Shown in pieces: positions 39,251 through 48,542 of a DNA stretch of 64,000 bases. The notes beneath the pieces are model-generated. The model was not told the DNA's origin, searched no databases, and saw only the letters and a program-made list of their open reading frames with translations. Location: positions 248,001 to 312,000 of the forward strand of contig CANGFP010000001.1 of assembly GCA_947453335.1 (NCBI GenBank), in the 5' to 3' direction. This DNA is from Opitutia bacterium (lineage in GTDB: Bacteria; Verrucomicrobiota; Verrucomicrobiia; Opitutales; UBA953). The stretch's first letter is position 1. Every line of letters begins with the position of its first letter. Made by a program: the position numbers and the translations under genes.

Positions 39251-40642
39251 TTACTTGATGGGGCCAAGCTGCAAGATGGGGTGGCTCTTGTCGTAGCGGC
39301 CGTTCTTGTCTTTGAAGAGAATTGCCGGTTTACCCTGTTCATCCTGATCAAGCTGGAGTTTGCTGCCGCAGGGACCGTCCAGCGCGGCGACCTGGGCTGC
39401 GGTCGGCTTTCCGGCTGTTTCCATCGCGAGTTCCAAGCACCGCATCTTTATCCTGGAGTAGAGTAGTCCCTCGTAGTCGCCATACGCGCGGTGGATTATC
39501 CCGATGAAGATGAGCTCCGCCTTTTTGCGGAGGTCAGGAGGAGTCGGGTGTTTGGCTAGCTCGGCCAATTGCTTCTTGTTCAAGCCTTGCGAGGTTTCTT
39601 CTAGGAGCCGCCCCAGCTCTTCGTCGGATAGCGTTAGGAAGGTCAGGAGGAAGCGACTGAAGTCGCTGCGGGCATTGACCTTGCTGGTGAGAAAGCGACG
39701 AAGTTCCACCGGTGAGCTCAGGTGGGCTTCGACGATGAATTGTAACCCGCGAGCTTGCTCGGCCATCAGTATTTCCCATGCTTCATCGGAGCGTTTGGTC
39801 GCTTCCTGTATGGAGACAGGGGTCAGGGGCTCTAATCGCTTGATCAAGGCGTTCTCCTCCGCATCTAATTCGTCCGCACTGATCAGGTTGGAGAACAGGG
39901 CCATCGGCGGGGCGACCCAGTCTGGGTCACGCACACCCCAGCGAACGCAAATGCTCATGGCTTTGGTTCGTCGGTCTTCCAGGGGGGTGGTTGAGAGTTC
40001 CATCAGGGCTGCCTTCGTAACGACGTAATTCCCGTTCTGGGTAGTCAATCCCCGCACGTCAGGAGGAGCCGGGAGTTCCTGGAGTCGTCGCATAAAGGCG
40101 CGACGTTCACCTTCAGGCCAAACAGCCGCGTACCTCCCCGCGACATGGATGATTTGATTGTCGAAACTACAACTGAAGATGTCCTTGGACGCCGACTTTC
40201 TATTGAGTTCCATGGCGCGAAGGAACCACTCGCCCCCTTCCTTGGCCTTGCCGGCTTGGCAGAGCTGATTTCCTCGGGCCAGGTAGATTCTGATGATGTT
40301 CAGTGTCTGGGATGAATCTAGGTCCTGTATGCGGGCGCCACGTTTGGATTTGACCGTCCGAAAGAGCTGATCCGCCATCTCTTCGAGTTGGTATTTGGCG
40401 AAAAAGGCTTGGTCCACTGGCCGTGCGCCGTTGGACATGTCGGCGAACAGGGCGAAATCGTTCTGGTTATCGTCCTCAGGTTTGGCGCCGACCAAGGGAG
40501 TGTTTTCCATTCGCTCCATCAAGCGATGCAGCCTTCTTAGCGAGGCCTCCTCCGGGGTGCTCGGTTGCTGGAGCCACCAGATGGATCCGCCGATGATGAG
40601 GCAGGCGAGCAGCGGTGCGAGGAGCGGGCGAAGGAAACGCAT
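39251..40642 (-). CDS. hypothetical protein, paralogue of the following gene
   Basis: 463 aa, N-terminal TM/signal, ends ...HPILQLGPIK. Confidence 0.8.
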   Translation of the reverse strand: MRFLRPLLAPLLACLIIGGSIWWLQQPSTPEEASLRRLHRLMERMENTPLVGAKPEDDNQNDFALFADMSNGARPVDQAFFAKYQLEEMADQLFRTVKSKRGARIQDLDSSQTLNIIRIYLARGNQLCQAGKAKEGGEWFLRAMELNRKSASKDIFSCSFDNQIIHVAGRYAAVWPEGERRAFMRRLQELPAPPDVRGLTTQNGNYVVTKAALMELSTTPLEDRRTKAMSICVRWGVRDPDWVAPPMALFSNLISADELDAEENALIKRLEPLTPVSIQEATKRSDEAWEILMAEQARGLQFIVEAHLSSPVELRRFLTSKVNARSDFSRFLLTFLTLSDEELGRLLEETSQGLNKKQLAELAKHPTPPDLRKKAELIFIGIIHRAYGDYEGLLYSRIKMRCLELAMETAGKPTAAQVAALDGPCGSKLQLDQDEQGKPAILFKDKNGRYDKSHPILQLGPIK

Positions 40643-40650
40643 GACGAGAT

Positions 40651-41868
40651 CTATTTGATGGGGCCTAGGGTCAGGAAGTCGCCGACGCTCGAGCCAGCCT
40701 TGATGGCCTTGTGGTTGCCGTCTTCGGATTTCCCTAGGTGCAGCGGGTTGCCGGAGGCATCGGTGAGCCCAGCGAGGTCCTTTTCGCTGAAGTCCGCGCC
40801 ACGACGGAGGGCTTGCTTGAGCAGCTGCAGTGTGAGTTCCGTATCTAGGCCCTTGCGGGCGACGAGGGTGAAGTGGCGGGCAAGCAGCACCCGGTAGAGG
40901 GCTTCAGCCCTTCGGGCGGGCGATGCAAATGTTTGGCCGGCCGATTTGGCTTCATCCGCCTGCACCTGCGTCAAGGCTTCGGCGTTGCGTGCCTGGAAAG
41001 CCTGCAGCCGTTCCGGCGTCAATGGCTGCAGCTCCGCGGAGACGGAATCGAGGATGGTCTCCCAGCTTTCCTGGGTCAGGTTTTCCAGCATGGTTTGTAA
41101 CCTGCGTAGATAGGCCTGCTCATCATCCTCGCCCACGATCGTCTTGAAGATCTTCTGGAGCCTTTCTTTGCGTTGCGCTGGCGTGAGTGGCTTGAGCTCC
41201 TCCATCAGTGCCGGAACGCTATGCTTGGGTCCACACGAAGCGTTGTCCTTTCTGATGGCGAGGTCGAGGCGGGCCAAGGGCCCGAGTTGTTCGAGGGAGC
41301 TGACATAGGCCAACCGATCTTTTTCCGGCCATGTCTCGACATGGTATGCGGCGGCCTGCAGGCCGAGGTGTTCATAGGCAAAGGCGAGCATTTGGGTGAG
41401 CATGTTCTGGTCCCCGTCTGCCCGTCGGGCCATGCGGTGCAGCTTGAGCATCCATGCCTGCCCCTCGGCTACTTTACCTTGTTGGCAGAGCAGCTGGGCC
41501 CGAAGCAGGAAGATGCGGCTGACGACGATACTTTCCCGCAATCTTGACCGTTCCTTGTCGAGCATCCGTGGAAAGGGTGCATCCAGGATGGGTTGCAGCC
41601 GGTCGCTGAGGGCTTTCAGCCCGATGCGCTCACAGAACGCTGGATCGACGCGAAGCGCCCCCACCGACATTTCCTCCATGAGGTCGTATTCCGTCATCAC
41701 TTCCGGGGTGGGCTTGGGGAGCTTCCGCGCACTGAGGGTCTCGTCGAAGCGGCGGATTTCAGCGTAGAGTTCGTCGTCCTTCGAGGGACTGTCTGCGGCG
41801 TTCGCCACGGTCAGCCAGCCGAGCAGCAGGCACGGCCAGAATCGTCGCAGGGTCGGGGCGAAGCGCAT
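40651..41868 (-). CDS. hypothetical secreted protein, paralogue of the preceding gene
   Basis: 405 aa, signal peptide, ends ...GDFLTLGPIK; shared LLCQQGKVAEGQAW vs QLCQAGKAKEGGEW motif. Confidence 0.8.
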   Translation of the reverse strand: MRFAPTLRRFWPCLLLGWLTVANAADSPSKDDELYAEIRRFDETLSARKLPKPTPEVMTEYDLMEEMSVGALRVDPAFCERIGLKALSDRLQPILDAPFPRMLDKERSRLRESIVVSRIFLLRAQLLCQQGKVAEGQAWMLKLHRMARRADGDQNMLTQMLAFAYEHLGLQAAAYHVETWPEKDRLAYVSSLEQLGPLARLDLAIRKDNASCGPKHSVPALMEELKPLTPAQRKERLQKIFKTIVGEDDEQAYLRRLQTMLENLTQESWETILDSVSAELQPLTPERLQAFQARNAEALTQVQADEAKSAGQTFASPARRAEALYRVLLARHFTLVARKGLDTELTLQLLKQALRRGADFSEKDLAGLTDASGNPLHLGKSEDGNHKAIKAGSSVGDFLTLGPIK

Positions 41869-41943
41869 TGGGGTGCTTCTTCAATACTGCTTCGAAGATG
41901 GGGGTCAACCGGCCATCGGGCAGGGCGACCCCGGGCCGCGCTT

Positions 41944-41983
41944 CCCATTGTTAACCCATCGCCACTTCTGGCTTAACAATGGG
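41944..41983. promoter_or_regulatory. BirA-like biotin operator
   Basis: perfect 11-bp arms CCCATTGTTAA / TTAACAATGGG; core TTGTTAACC-N14-GCTTAACAA, close to the BirA box TTGTwAACC-N14/15-GGTTwACAA, 25 bp before the bioA start. Confidence 0.88.
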
Positions 41984-42007
41984 CCGGGAGGGGCCTAGGA
42001 CGAGGGG

Positions 42008-43390
42008 GTGCCGACTGCCTCTGCAGCCGTTCCGTCCGGTTTGGACGCCCTCGATGCCGCCGATCGGCGCTTCGGGTGGCACCCGTTTACCCAAATGCGG
42101 GAATACCAGGACAACCCGCGGCTCCACTTGGTGCGGGGCGAGGGTTCTTGGCTGATCGACGGGGAAGGGAAGCGCTACCTGGACGGCAACGCTTCGGTCT
42201 GGACCAACGTCCATGGCCATAACGACCCCGACCTGAACCGCGCGCTACAGGAGCAGTTGGGTCAAGTCGCTCACGTGACGTTGCTGGGCCTGAACCACCC
42301 GGTGGCCACCGGGCTCGCCGAGGACCTCGCGACGCTGACCAACGGGGCGCTGCCCCGTTGCTTCTTCTCCGACAACGGCAGCAACGCCGTCGAGGTGGCG
42401 CTGAAGTTGTCCTTCCAGTATTGGCAGCTCGTCGGGCAGGAAGCCAAGCGCGGCGTCATCGCGATGGATGGCGCCTACCACGGCGACACCTTCGGCACGA
42501 TGTCCGTCGGTGGTCGTTCGGAGTTCCATGATCGCTTCGCGCCGTGGCTCTTCGCCGCGCAGACCTTCCCGGCGCCGGATCACTCGGAGTGCGCCGGTCA
42601 GACCGCCCGCTCCGACGCCTCCGCCTCCTTGGCCGCACTTGAGGCCCTCTTGGTCCGCGACGCCGCCACGACCGCCTGCGTCATCCTGGAGCCGCGCGTG
42701 CAGGGTGCGGCCGGGATGGTCCAGCAGCCCGCGGGTTTCGTGAAGTCCGTCGCCGCGCTGTGCCGGAAGCACGGCGTACACCTTATTCTGGATGAAGTGT
42801 TCACCGGCTTCGGCCGCGTCGGTGCCCTCACGGTCGCCGAGCTGGAAGGCGTCGTGCCCGATTTCCTCTGCCTCGCGAAGGGTCTCGCCGCCGGTTACCT
42901 CCCTCTCGCCGCCACGCTGACGTCGGAGTCGATCTACGAGGCCTTTCTCGGGAAGTTCTCCGAAGGGAAGACCTTCTTCCACGGCCACACCTTCTCCGGC
43001 AACCCGCTCGGTTGCGCCGTCGCGCGCGCTTCGTTGCGCAAGCTCCGCCCGATGCTCGCCTCGGGCCAGGTCGCCGAGCGGGCCGAGCTCCTGGGGCGCG
43101 AGATGGCGGCCGCCTTCGCAGGCCATCCCAACGTACGGACCTTCCGTCAGCTCGGACTCACCGGCTCCGTCGAGTTCAAGCCCGTCAACGCCGACCGCTG
43201 GCCCACCGACGTGCGCGCCGGCTACCGCGTCGCGCTCGCCGCGCGCCGCCACGGCCTCGTCATCCGTCCCCTCGGCGACTCCATCCTGTTCGTCCCGCCC
43301 ATCTCCATCCGCCCCGACGAAGTAAAGCACCTCGTCCGCGCCGTCCGCCTCGCGATGGACGAAACCCTCCCGACTCTGAACGCAGACTAG
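42008..43390 (+). CDS. bioA: adenosylmethionine--8-amino-7-oxononanoate transaminase (GTG start)
   Basis: HPFTQMREY, VHGHNDPDLNRAL, MDGAYHGDTFGTMSVGG, LILDEVFTGFGRVG, CLAKGLAAGYLPLAATL. Confidence 0.97.
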   Translation: MPTASAAVPSGLDALDAADRRFGWHPFTQMREYQDNPRLHLVRGEGSWLIDGEGKRYLDGNASVWTNVHGHNDPDLNRALQEQLGQVAHVTLLGLNHPVATGLAEDLATLTNGALPRCFFSDNGSNAVEVALKLSFQYWQLVGQEAKRGVIAMDGAYHGDTFGTMSVGGRSEFHDRFAPWLFAAQTFPAPDHSECAGQTARSDASASLAALEALLVRDAATTACVILEPRVQGAAGMVQQPAGFVKSVAALCRKHGVHLILDEVFTGFGRVGALTVAELEGVVPDFLCLAKGLAAGYLPLAATLTSESIYEAFLGKFSEGKTFFHGHTFSGNPLGCAVARASLRKLRPMLASGQVAERAELLGREMAAAFAGHPNVRTFRQLGLTGSVEFKPVNADRWPTDVRAGYRVALAARRHGLVIRPLGDSILFVPPISIRPDEVKHLVRAVRLAMDETLPTLNAD

Positions 43391-43459
43391 GGCAGCACGC
43401 GGTGCTGCCCCTGCCTTTACCCATCCCCCATCCCCCATCCCCTTTCACCTATCCCCTTC
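43388..43459 (+). repeat. 9-3-9 hairpin sharing the bioA stop codon, followed by a CCCCCATC array
   Basis: TAG-GGCAGCAC-GCG-GTGCTGCCC then CCATCCCCCATCCCCCATCCCCTTTCACCTATCCCC, ending 7 bp before the bioB ATG. Confidence 0.9.
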
Positions 43460-43465
43460 AACACC

Positions 43466-44536
43466 ATGCCTACCCTCACCGACGCCCGAGCGCTCTACGA
43501 CCTGCCGCTCAACACCCTCATCTTCAAGGCCCAGCAGGTGCACCAGGCCAACCAGGATCCCGCCGGCGTGCAGCTCTGCACGCTCAAGTCGATCAAGACC
43601 GGCGCCTGTCCCGAGGACTGCGCCTACTGCCCGCAGTCGGTCCACAACAACACCGGCCTCGAGAGCGAGGCCCTGATGGAGACGCAGGCCATCCTGGCCG
43701 ACGCCCGTAAGGCCAAGGCCGGCGGCGCGACGCGCTTCTGCATGGGCGCCGCCTGGCGCCGCGTGAACGACGGCAAGCAGTTCGACAGCGTCCTCAACAC
43801 CGTCGCCGGCGTGAAGGAGCTCGGCCTCGAAGTCTGCTGCACCCTCGGCATGGTGTCCGAGCAGCAGGCTACCCGCCTCAAGCAGGCCGGTTGTGACGTC
43901 TACAACCACAACCTCGACACCTCGCGCGAGCACTACTCGAAGATCATCACCACCCGCACGTACGACGACCGCCTCCAGACCCTCTCGAACGTCCGCAAGG
44001 CCGGCCTTGAGGTCTGCTCCGGCGGCATCATCGGCATGGGCGAGACCGTGGACGACCGCCTGAAGATGCTCGTCGAGCTCGCGCAGCTCGACCCCCAGCC
44101 GGACTCCGTGCCGATCAACGCCCTCGTCGCCGTCGAAGGCACGCCGCTCGCCGGCCGCAAGTTCGTGGACACCATCGAGTTCGTCCGCACCATCGCCGTC
44201 GCGCGTATCCTGATGCCCAAGGCCATGGTCCGCCTCTCCGCCGGCCGCGCGAACATGAACGACGAGACCCAGGCCCTTTGCTACCTCGCCGGCGCCAACT
44301 CGATCTTCCTCGGCGAGAAGCTCCTCACCACGGGCAACCCCGACATCGAAGAGGACATGAACCTCATGAAGCGTCTGGGCCTGCACCCGATGCATCCGGA
44401 TGAAGCCCGCCGGATCCACCGCGGCGAGATCGCCCCCACCTCGGCCCAGCCGGCCGCGTGGCCGAGCGTCGCCGAATTCGCGGCCGCGAACGCCGCCGAA
44501 GAGTCCTGCGGTCACGGCGGTTGCGGCTGCAAGTAA
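43466..44536 (+). CDS. bioB: biotin synthase
   Basis: [29 protein letters not shown] radical SAM motif; [47 protein letters not shown]. Confidence 0.99.
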   Translation: MPTLTDARALYDLPLNTLIFKAQQVHQANQDPAGVQLCTLKSIKTGACPEDCAYCPQSVHNNTGLESEALMETQAILADARKAKAGGATRFCMGAAWRRVNDGKQFDSVLNTVAGVKELGLEVCCTLGMVSEQQATRLKQAGCDVYNHNLDTSREHYSKIITTRTYDDRLQTLSNVRKAGLEVCSGGIIGMGETVDDRLKMLVELAQLDPQPDSVPINALVAVEGTPLAGRKFVDTIEFVRTIAVARILMPKAMVRLSAGRANMNDETQALCYLAGANSIFLGEKLLTTGNPDIEEDMNLMKRLGLHPMHPDEARRIHRGEIAPTSAQPAAWPSVAEFAAANAAEESCGHGGCGCK

Positions 44537-44537
44537 C

Positions 44538-45164
44538 GTGCCCGTCCTCTTCGTCACCGGCAGCGACACCGGCGTGGGCAAGACCCACGTCGCGGGCCTG
44601 CTCGCGCGTCGCCTCGCGCGCGACGGCTTCACGCAGGTCATCAAGCCCGTGGAGTCGGGGGCCGCGTCGGGCCGTCCGGTGGACGCGCTCACCGCCGCGG
44701 GCGACTGGGCCGAAGCCCATACGTTGCTGGCGTTGCCGGCGCCCATCGCGCCGCTAGCCGCCGCGCGGAAGGTCCGCAAGACGCTCGACCTCGCCACGCT
44801 CCTGAAGCTCTACCGCGCCGTCCCGTCCGCGCCCTGCCGCGTCGTCGAAGGCGCCGGTGGCGTCGCCGTGCCGATCGACCCTAAGGGCAAGGACTGGTCC
44901 GACTTCGCCGCGGCGATCAAGCCCTTGGTCGCCATCGTCGTGGTCGAGGATCGCTTGGGCGCTATCAACCAGGCCCGCCTGGCCATCGCCTACCTACGTC
45001 GCCGTTACGACGGCCCTGTCGGCGTGTGGCTCAACGCGATCAAGAAGCCCTCCGCCGAGGTCGCCGCCGCCAACCGCGCCGGCTTGGCCGACTCCTGGAT
45101 CCCGCTGCTCGGCGAATCCGGCCCGGGCGCGAAGTCCGTCCGCATCCATTTCCTGCCGCGATGA
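44538..45164 (+). CDS. bioD: dethiobiotin synthase (GTG start)
   Basis: PVLFVTGSDTGVGKTHVAGLLARRL; VIKPVESGA; VVEGAGGVAVPID. Confidence 0.95.
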   Translation: MPVLFVTGSDTGVGKTHVAGLLARRLARDGFTQVIKPVESGAASGRPVDALTAAGDWAEAHTLLALPAPIAPLAAARKVRKTLDLATLLKLYRAVPSAPCRVVEGAGGVAVPIDPKGKDWSDFAAAIKPLVAIVVVEDRLGAINQARLAIAYLRRRYDGPVGVWLNAIKKPSAEVAAANRAGLADSWIPLLGESGPGAKSVRIHFLPR

Positions 45165-46306
45165 ACGACACCCTCGTCCAGCGGCTGCGCCAGTCCTTGG
45201 TCGCTCGGGAAGGCTCGTCGCTGCGCCGTCAGCTCGTCGCCCGCGCGGCGGACGACCCGCGCGTCAACCTCGCGGACAACGATTACCTCGGGCTGGCCCG
45301 CGACCCCGTCGTCATCGAAGCCGGCGTCGCCGCGCTGCGCGAGTGGGGCGCCTCGTCCTCCGCCTCGCCGCTCGTGACCGGTTACACGGAACTCCACCAA
45401 CGACTGGAACGGACCCTGGCCGCGTGGCAGGGCTACGCGCACGGCTTGGTGCTCAACACCGGCTTCGCGGCTAACGCCGCCGTCCTCGGCGGCTTGCCCA
45501 AGGAAGGCGACCTCGTCCTCGCCGACCGCTTGGTCCATGCGAGCATGCTCGACGGCATCCAGGCCTCGGGCGCCCGCCTGCGCCGTTTCCCGCACAACGA
45601 CCTCGACGCGCTCGAGCTCATGCTGCACGAGGAACCCGCGCTCGGCGGCGTCATCTTCGTCGTCACCGAGAGCGTCTACTCCATGGACGGCGACGGCCCC
45701 GACCTTCGCCGACTGGCCGCCCTGCGCAAGCGCTTCGGCTTCTGTTGGGTCCTGGACGAGGCCCATGCCACTGGCTGGTATGGCGAGACCGGCTCGGGCA
45801 TGCAGGAGCACCAAGGCGTCCTCGCCGCGGCCGACATCGTCGTCGGCACGCTTGGCAAAGGCCTGGGCTCGCAGGGCGCCTACGTGCTCTCGCACGCCGC
45901 CGAAGTCCGCGACGCCTTGGTCAACTTCGCCGGCGAGTTCGTCTACTCCACCTACCTCGCGCCCGTGAACGCCGCGACCGCCTTGGCCGCCGTCGGGCGC
46001 GTCCGCGAGCTCGCGGCGGAACGCCCTGGCCTGAGGGCGCTGTCCGTCGAATGGCGCGACGCGCTGTGCGAGGCCGGTTTCGCCGTGCCGACCGGCGACT
46101 CGCCGATCATCCCGCTCATCCTCGGCGATTCGGACGTCACGCTCCGCGTCGCCACCGCCCTCCGCTCCTCCGGTTTCATGGTTTCCGCCATCCGTCCTCC
46201 CACCGTCCCGGCCCGCACCGGCCGCATCCGCATCTCGCTCCGCCGTGGCCTCGCCGCGGGCGCGCTCGAGTCCTTCCTCTCCGTCCTGAAAGGAGCCACC
46301 CGATGA
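45161..46306 (+). CDS. bioF: 8-amino-7-oxononanoate synthase
   Basis: NLADNDYLGLARDP, GASSSASPLVTGYTELHQRLE, VLDEAHATGWYGETGSG, GTLGKGLGSQGAYV. Confidence 0.96.
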   Translation: MNDTLVQRLRQSLVAREGSSLRRQLVARAADDPRVNLADNDYLGLARDPVVIEAGVAALREWGASSSASPLVTGYTELHQRLERTLAAWQGYAHGLVLNTGFAANAAVLGGLPKEGDLVLADRLVHASMLDGIQASGARLRRFPHNDLDALELMLHEEPALGGVIFVVTESVYSMDGDGPDLRRLAALRKRFGFCWVLDEAHATGWYGETGSGMQEHQGVLAAADIVVGTLGKGLGSQGAYVLSHAAEVRDALVNFAGEFVYSTYLAPVNAATALAAVGRVRELAAERPGLRALSVEWRDALCEAGFAVPTGDSPIIPLILGDSDVTLRVATALRSSGFMVSAIRPPTVPARTGRIRISLRRGLAAGALESFLSVLKGATR

Positions 46307-46917
46307 AGATCGGCTGGATCGGCGGTTGGGGCATCTCGCTCGACGAGATGGGGCCGCTCGCGGTGGCGCACGCGCCGGACGCCGAGCACGTCATCTACCC
46401 GCCCGTCGTCGGTGCGGCGGAGAACCTCGTCGGCTGCGACGCGGTCATCGGTTGGTCGCTCGGCGCCCACCTGCTCCTCGAGGCCGCCGCGCGCGGCGTG
46501 CAGCTCCCGACGAAGGCGTTGCTCATCGCGCCTTTCACCTCCTTCTGCTCCGAGCACGGCAAGTGCGGGCGCGTCAGCGAGACGCAGGTCCGTTGGCTCA
46601 AGCGTTGGCTCGAGAAGGAGCCCACCGCCGCCTTGGCCGATTTCCGGGCCCGCGCCGGTCTGGCCCCGGCGCCGAAGCCCGGCTTGCCGTATGAGCTGGA
46701 GCATCTCCTGGCCGGTCTCGACATCCTCGCCGAACCCGCGGGCATCTCGCTCGTCACGTTCGGACGCCAAGGCCTTCCGAAAGGCTGGGAAGCGTACGTC
46801 GGCGCCGACGATAAGCTCCTGAATCCCGAAGGCGTGACCCAGGCCATCGTCGGTGCCCAGATCGTCGAAGACGCCGGCCATGCCCTGACCGATTTCCTGG
46901 GGACCCCTGCCGCCTGA
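46303..46917 (+). CDS. alpha/beta hydrolase, putative pimeloyl-ACP methyl ester esterase (BioG/BioH-like)
   Basis: IGWIGGWGISLDEMG; nucleophile elbow GWSLGAHLL; late D (GADDKLL) and H (EDAGHAL); located inside bio operon. Confidence 0.85.
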   Translation: MKIGWIGGWGISLDEMGPLAVAHAPDAEHVIYPPVVGAAENLVGCDAVIGWSLGAHLLLEAAARGVQLPTKALLIAPFTSFCSEHGKCGRVSETQVRWLKRWLEKEPTAALADFRARAGLAPAPKPGLPYELEHLLAGLDILAEPAGISLVTFGRQGLPKGWEAYVGADDKLLNPEGVTQAIVGAQIVEDAGHALTDFLGTPAA

Positions 46918-47618
46918 TGCGCTTCGACGAACGAGCCGGCAGCTACGAGGCGAACGCCGCGCCCCAGCGACGTTTCGCAGAGGCCTTGGCCGCCTTCGCG
47001 CCGTTCCGCGCCGGCGCGAACGTCACCGAACTCGGCGCCGGCACCGGTTTCCTGACCCGGGCGCTCCTGGCCCAAGGCGTCTCCGTGGAGGCGACCGATG
47101 CTTCGCCGGCGATGCTGGAGCTCGGTCAGGCCGCCGCGCCCAACGCCGTCTGGAAGCTCCGTGAAGCCTTTGGTCCGCAGCCCAAGGCCAAAGCCTTCGC
47201 CTCGTCCGGCCTGCTCCATTGGGCCGCCGACCCCGTGCAGGTCCTCAAGCATTGGTACGCCGCGTTGCCGAAGGACGGCCGCCTGCTTTTGGGCGTCCCG
47301 TGCGACCCGTGCCTGAACGAGCTCCGCGACCTCACCGGCGAAGGCCCGGTCCGTTGGCGCGACGAAGCGCAGTGGCTGCAGATCCTCGACCACGCCGGCT
47401 TCGACGTGCGCGCCCATGGCGTGCTTGAATCCACGGAGACCTATGGCTCGGCCCTCGAACTTCTTCGTTCCCTGCACGATAGCGGCGTCACCGGTTCGCC
47501 GCGCCTCGGCGCCGGCGAACTCCGGTCCCTCATCCGCGACTACGACCGGCTCCACCGCAAGGGTGACGCCGTCGCTGCGACCTGGGCGTGGCTCCTGGTG
47601 GATGCGGTCGCGAGGTAG
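46917..47618 (+). CDS. bioC: malonyl-ACP O-methyltransferase
   Basis: RFDERAGSYEANAAPQRRFAEAL; VTELGAGTGFLTRALL; FASSGLLHWAADP. Confidence 0.93.
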   Translation: MRFDERAGSYEANAAPQRRFAEALAAFAPFRAGANVTELGAGTGFLTRALLAQGVSVEATDASPAMLELGQAAAPNAVWKLREAFGPQPKAKAFASSGLLHWAADPVQVLKHWYAALPKDGRLLLGVPCDPCLNELRDLTGEGPVRWRDEAQWLQILDHAGFDVRAHGVLESTETYGSALELLRSLHDSGVTGSPRLGAGELRSLIRDYDRLHRKGDAVAATWAWLLVDAVAR

Positions 47619-47654
47619 GCTTAGGGTGGGGAGTAAGGAACGGAGTGCAGGATC

Positions 47655-47787
47655 GAGTGCAGAGTGCTGGGTCGAGTGCTGAATCGATGGGATGCAGTGG
47701 TTAAGTTAGTTTAGACGGCCCATTTCGTATTTCTATCGATTCAGCACTCTGTACTCGATTCAGCACTCGACCCAGTACTCTGTACTT
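47655..47787. repeat. long imperfect inverted repeat of AGTGCTGAATCGAG-type units
   Basis: arms 47655-47687 and 47755-47787 match 30/33; lies between convergent bioC and rnhB. Confidence 0.92.
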
Positions 47788-47788
47788 C

Positions 47789-48538
47789 TCACTCAAAACT
47801 GAACTCGCTGTCCAAGGACTCGGGTGGCGGTTCGCCGCCCGCGAGGATGCCGCGGACGAAGAGCTCGCGGTGTTCGGGGCAGGGGCCGAGCCGGCGCAGG
47901 GCCTCGATGTGGTCCGGCGTGCCGTAGCCCTTGTGCCGGGCGAAGCCGTATTCCGGATAGCGGGCGTCGAGCTCGACCAGCAAGCGGTCGCGTTCGACCT
48001 TGGCGACGATGGACGCCAGCGCGATCGCGAGGCTCTTGCCGTCGCCGCCCTTGACCGCCTCGTGCGCCCAGGCGAACGGCCGCAGCGGCAGACCGTCGAC
48101 GAGCACGAGCATGTTGCGTTCCTCCGTCCGGCCGAAGAGCTCGCCTTCCGTGCCGGCGGCGGGGAAGAGCGAGGCCAACGGGCCCTGCGCCAGCTGGGCG
48201 ATGCAACGCGCCATCGCGAGCCGCGTCGCCCCGAGGATGTTGTGGGCGGAGATCTCCAGCACCGACGCCTCGGCCCAGACCGCGCGCAGCTTGCCCTCCG
48301 CGTGCATCTCGGCGATGCGGGAGCGCACCTCGGCGCGCTTCTCCGGCGACAGCTTCTTCGAATCGTTGGCGCCGGATAGGCGCCGCACCCAGGCCGCCTC
48401 GCCGTAGAACCCCGCGTCGAGCAGCACGGCCCCCGCGACGACCGGCCCGCAGAGCGGCCCGCGTCCGGCTTCGTCGACCCCGGCGATGCCCGGACGTCCG
48501 GCGCCACGCTTACGGTCGAAGGCTGCCAGCGAGGCCAT
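47789..48538 (-). CDS. rnhB: ribonuclease HII
   Basis: GIAGVDEAGRGPLCGPVVAGAVLL; LSAHNILGATRLAM; YGFARHKGYGTPDH. Confidence 0.96.
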   Translation of the reverse strand: MASLAAFDRKRGAGRPGIAGVDEAGRGPLCGPVVAGAVLLDAGFYGEAAWVRRLSGANDSKKLSPEKRAEVRSRIAEMHAEGKLRAVWAEASVLEISAHNILGATRLAMARCIAQLAQGPLASLFPAAGTEGELFGRTEERNMLVLVDGLPLRPFAWAHEAVKGGDGKSLAIALASIVAKVERDRLLVELDARYPEYGFARHKGYGTPDHIEALRRLGPCPEHRELFVRGILAGGEPPPESLDSEFSFE

Positions 48539-48542
48539 CGGG

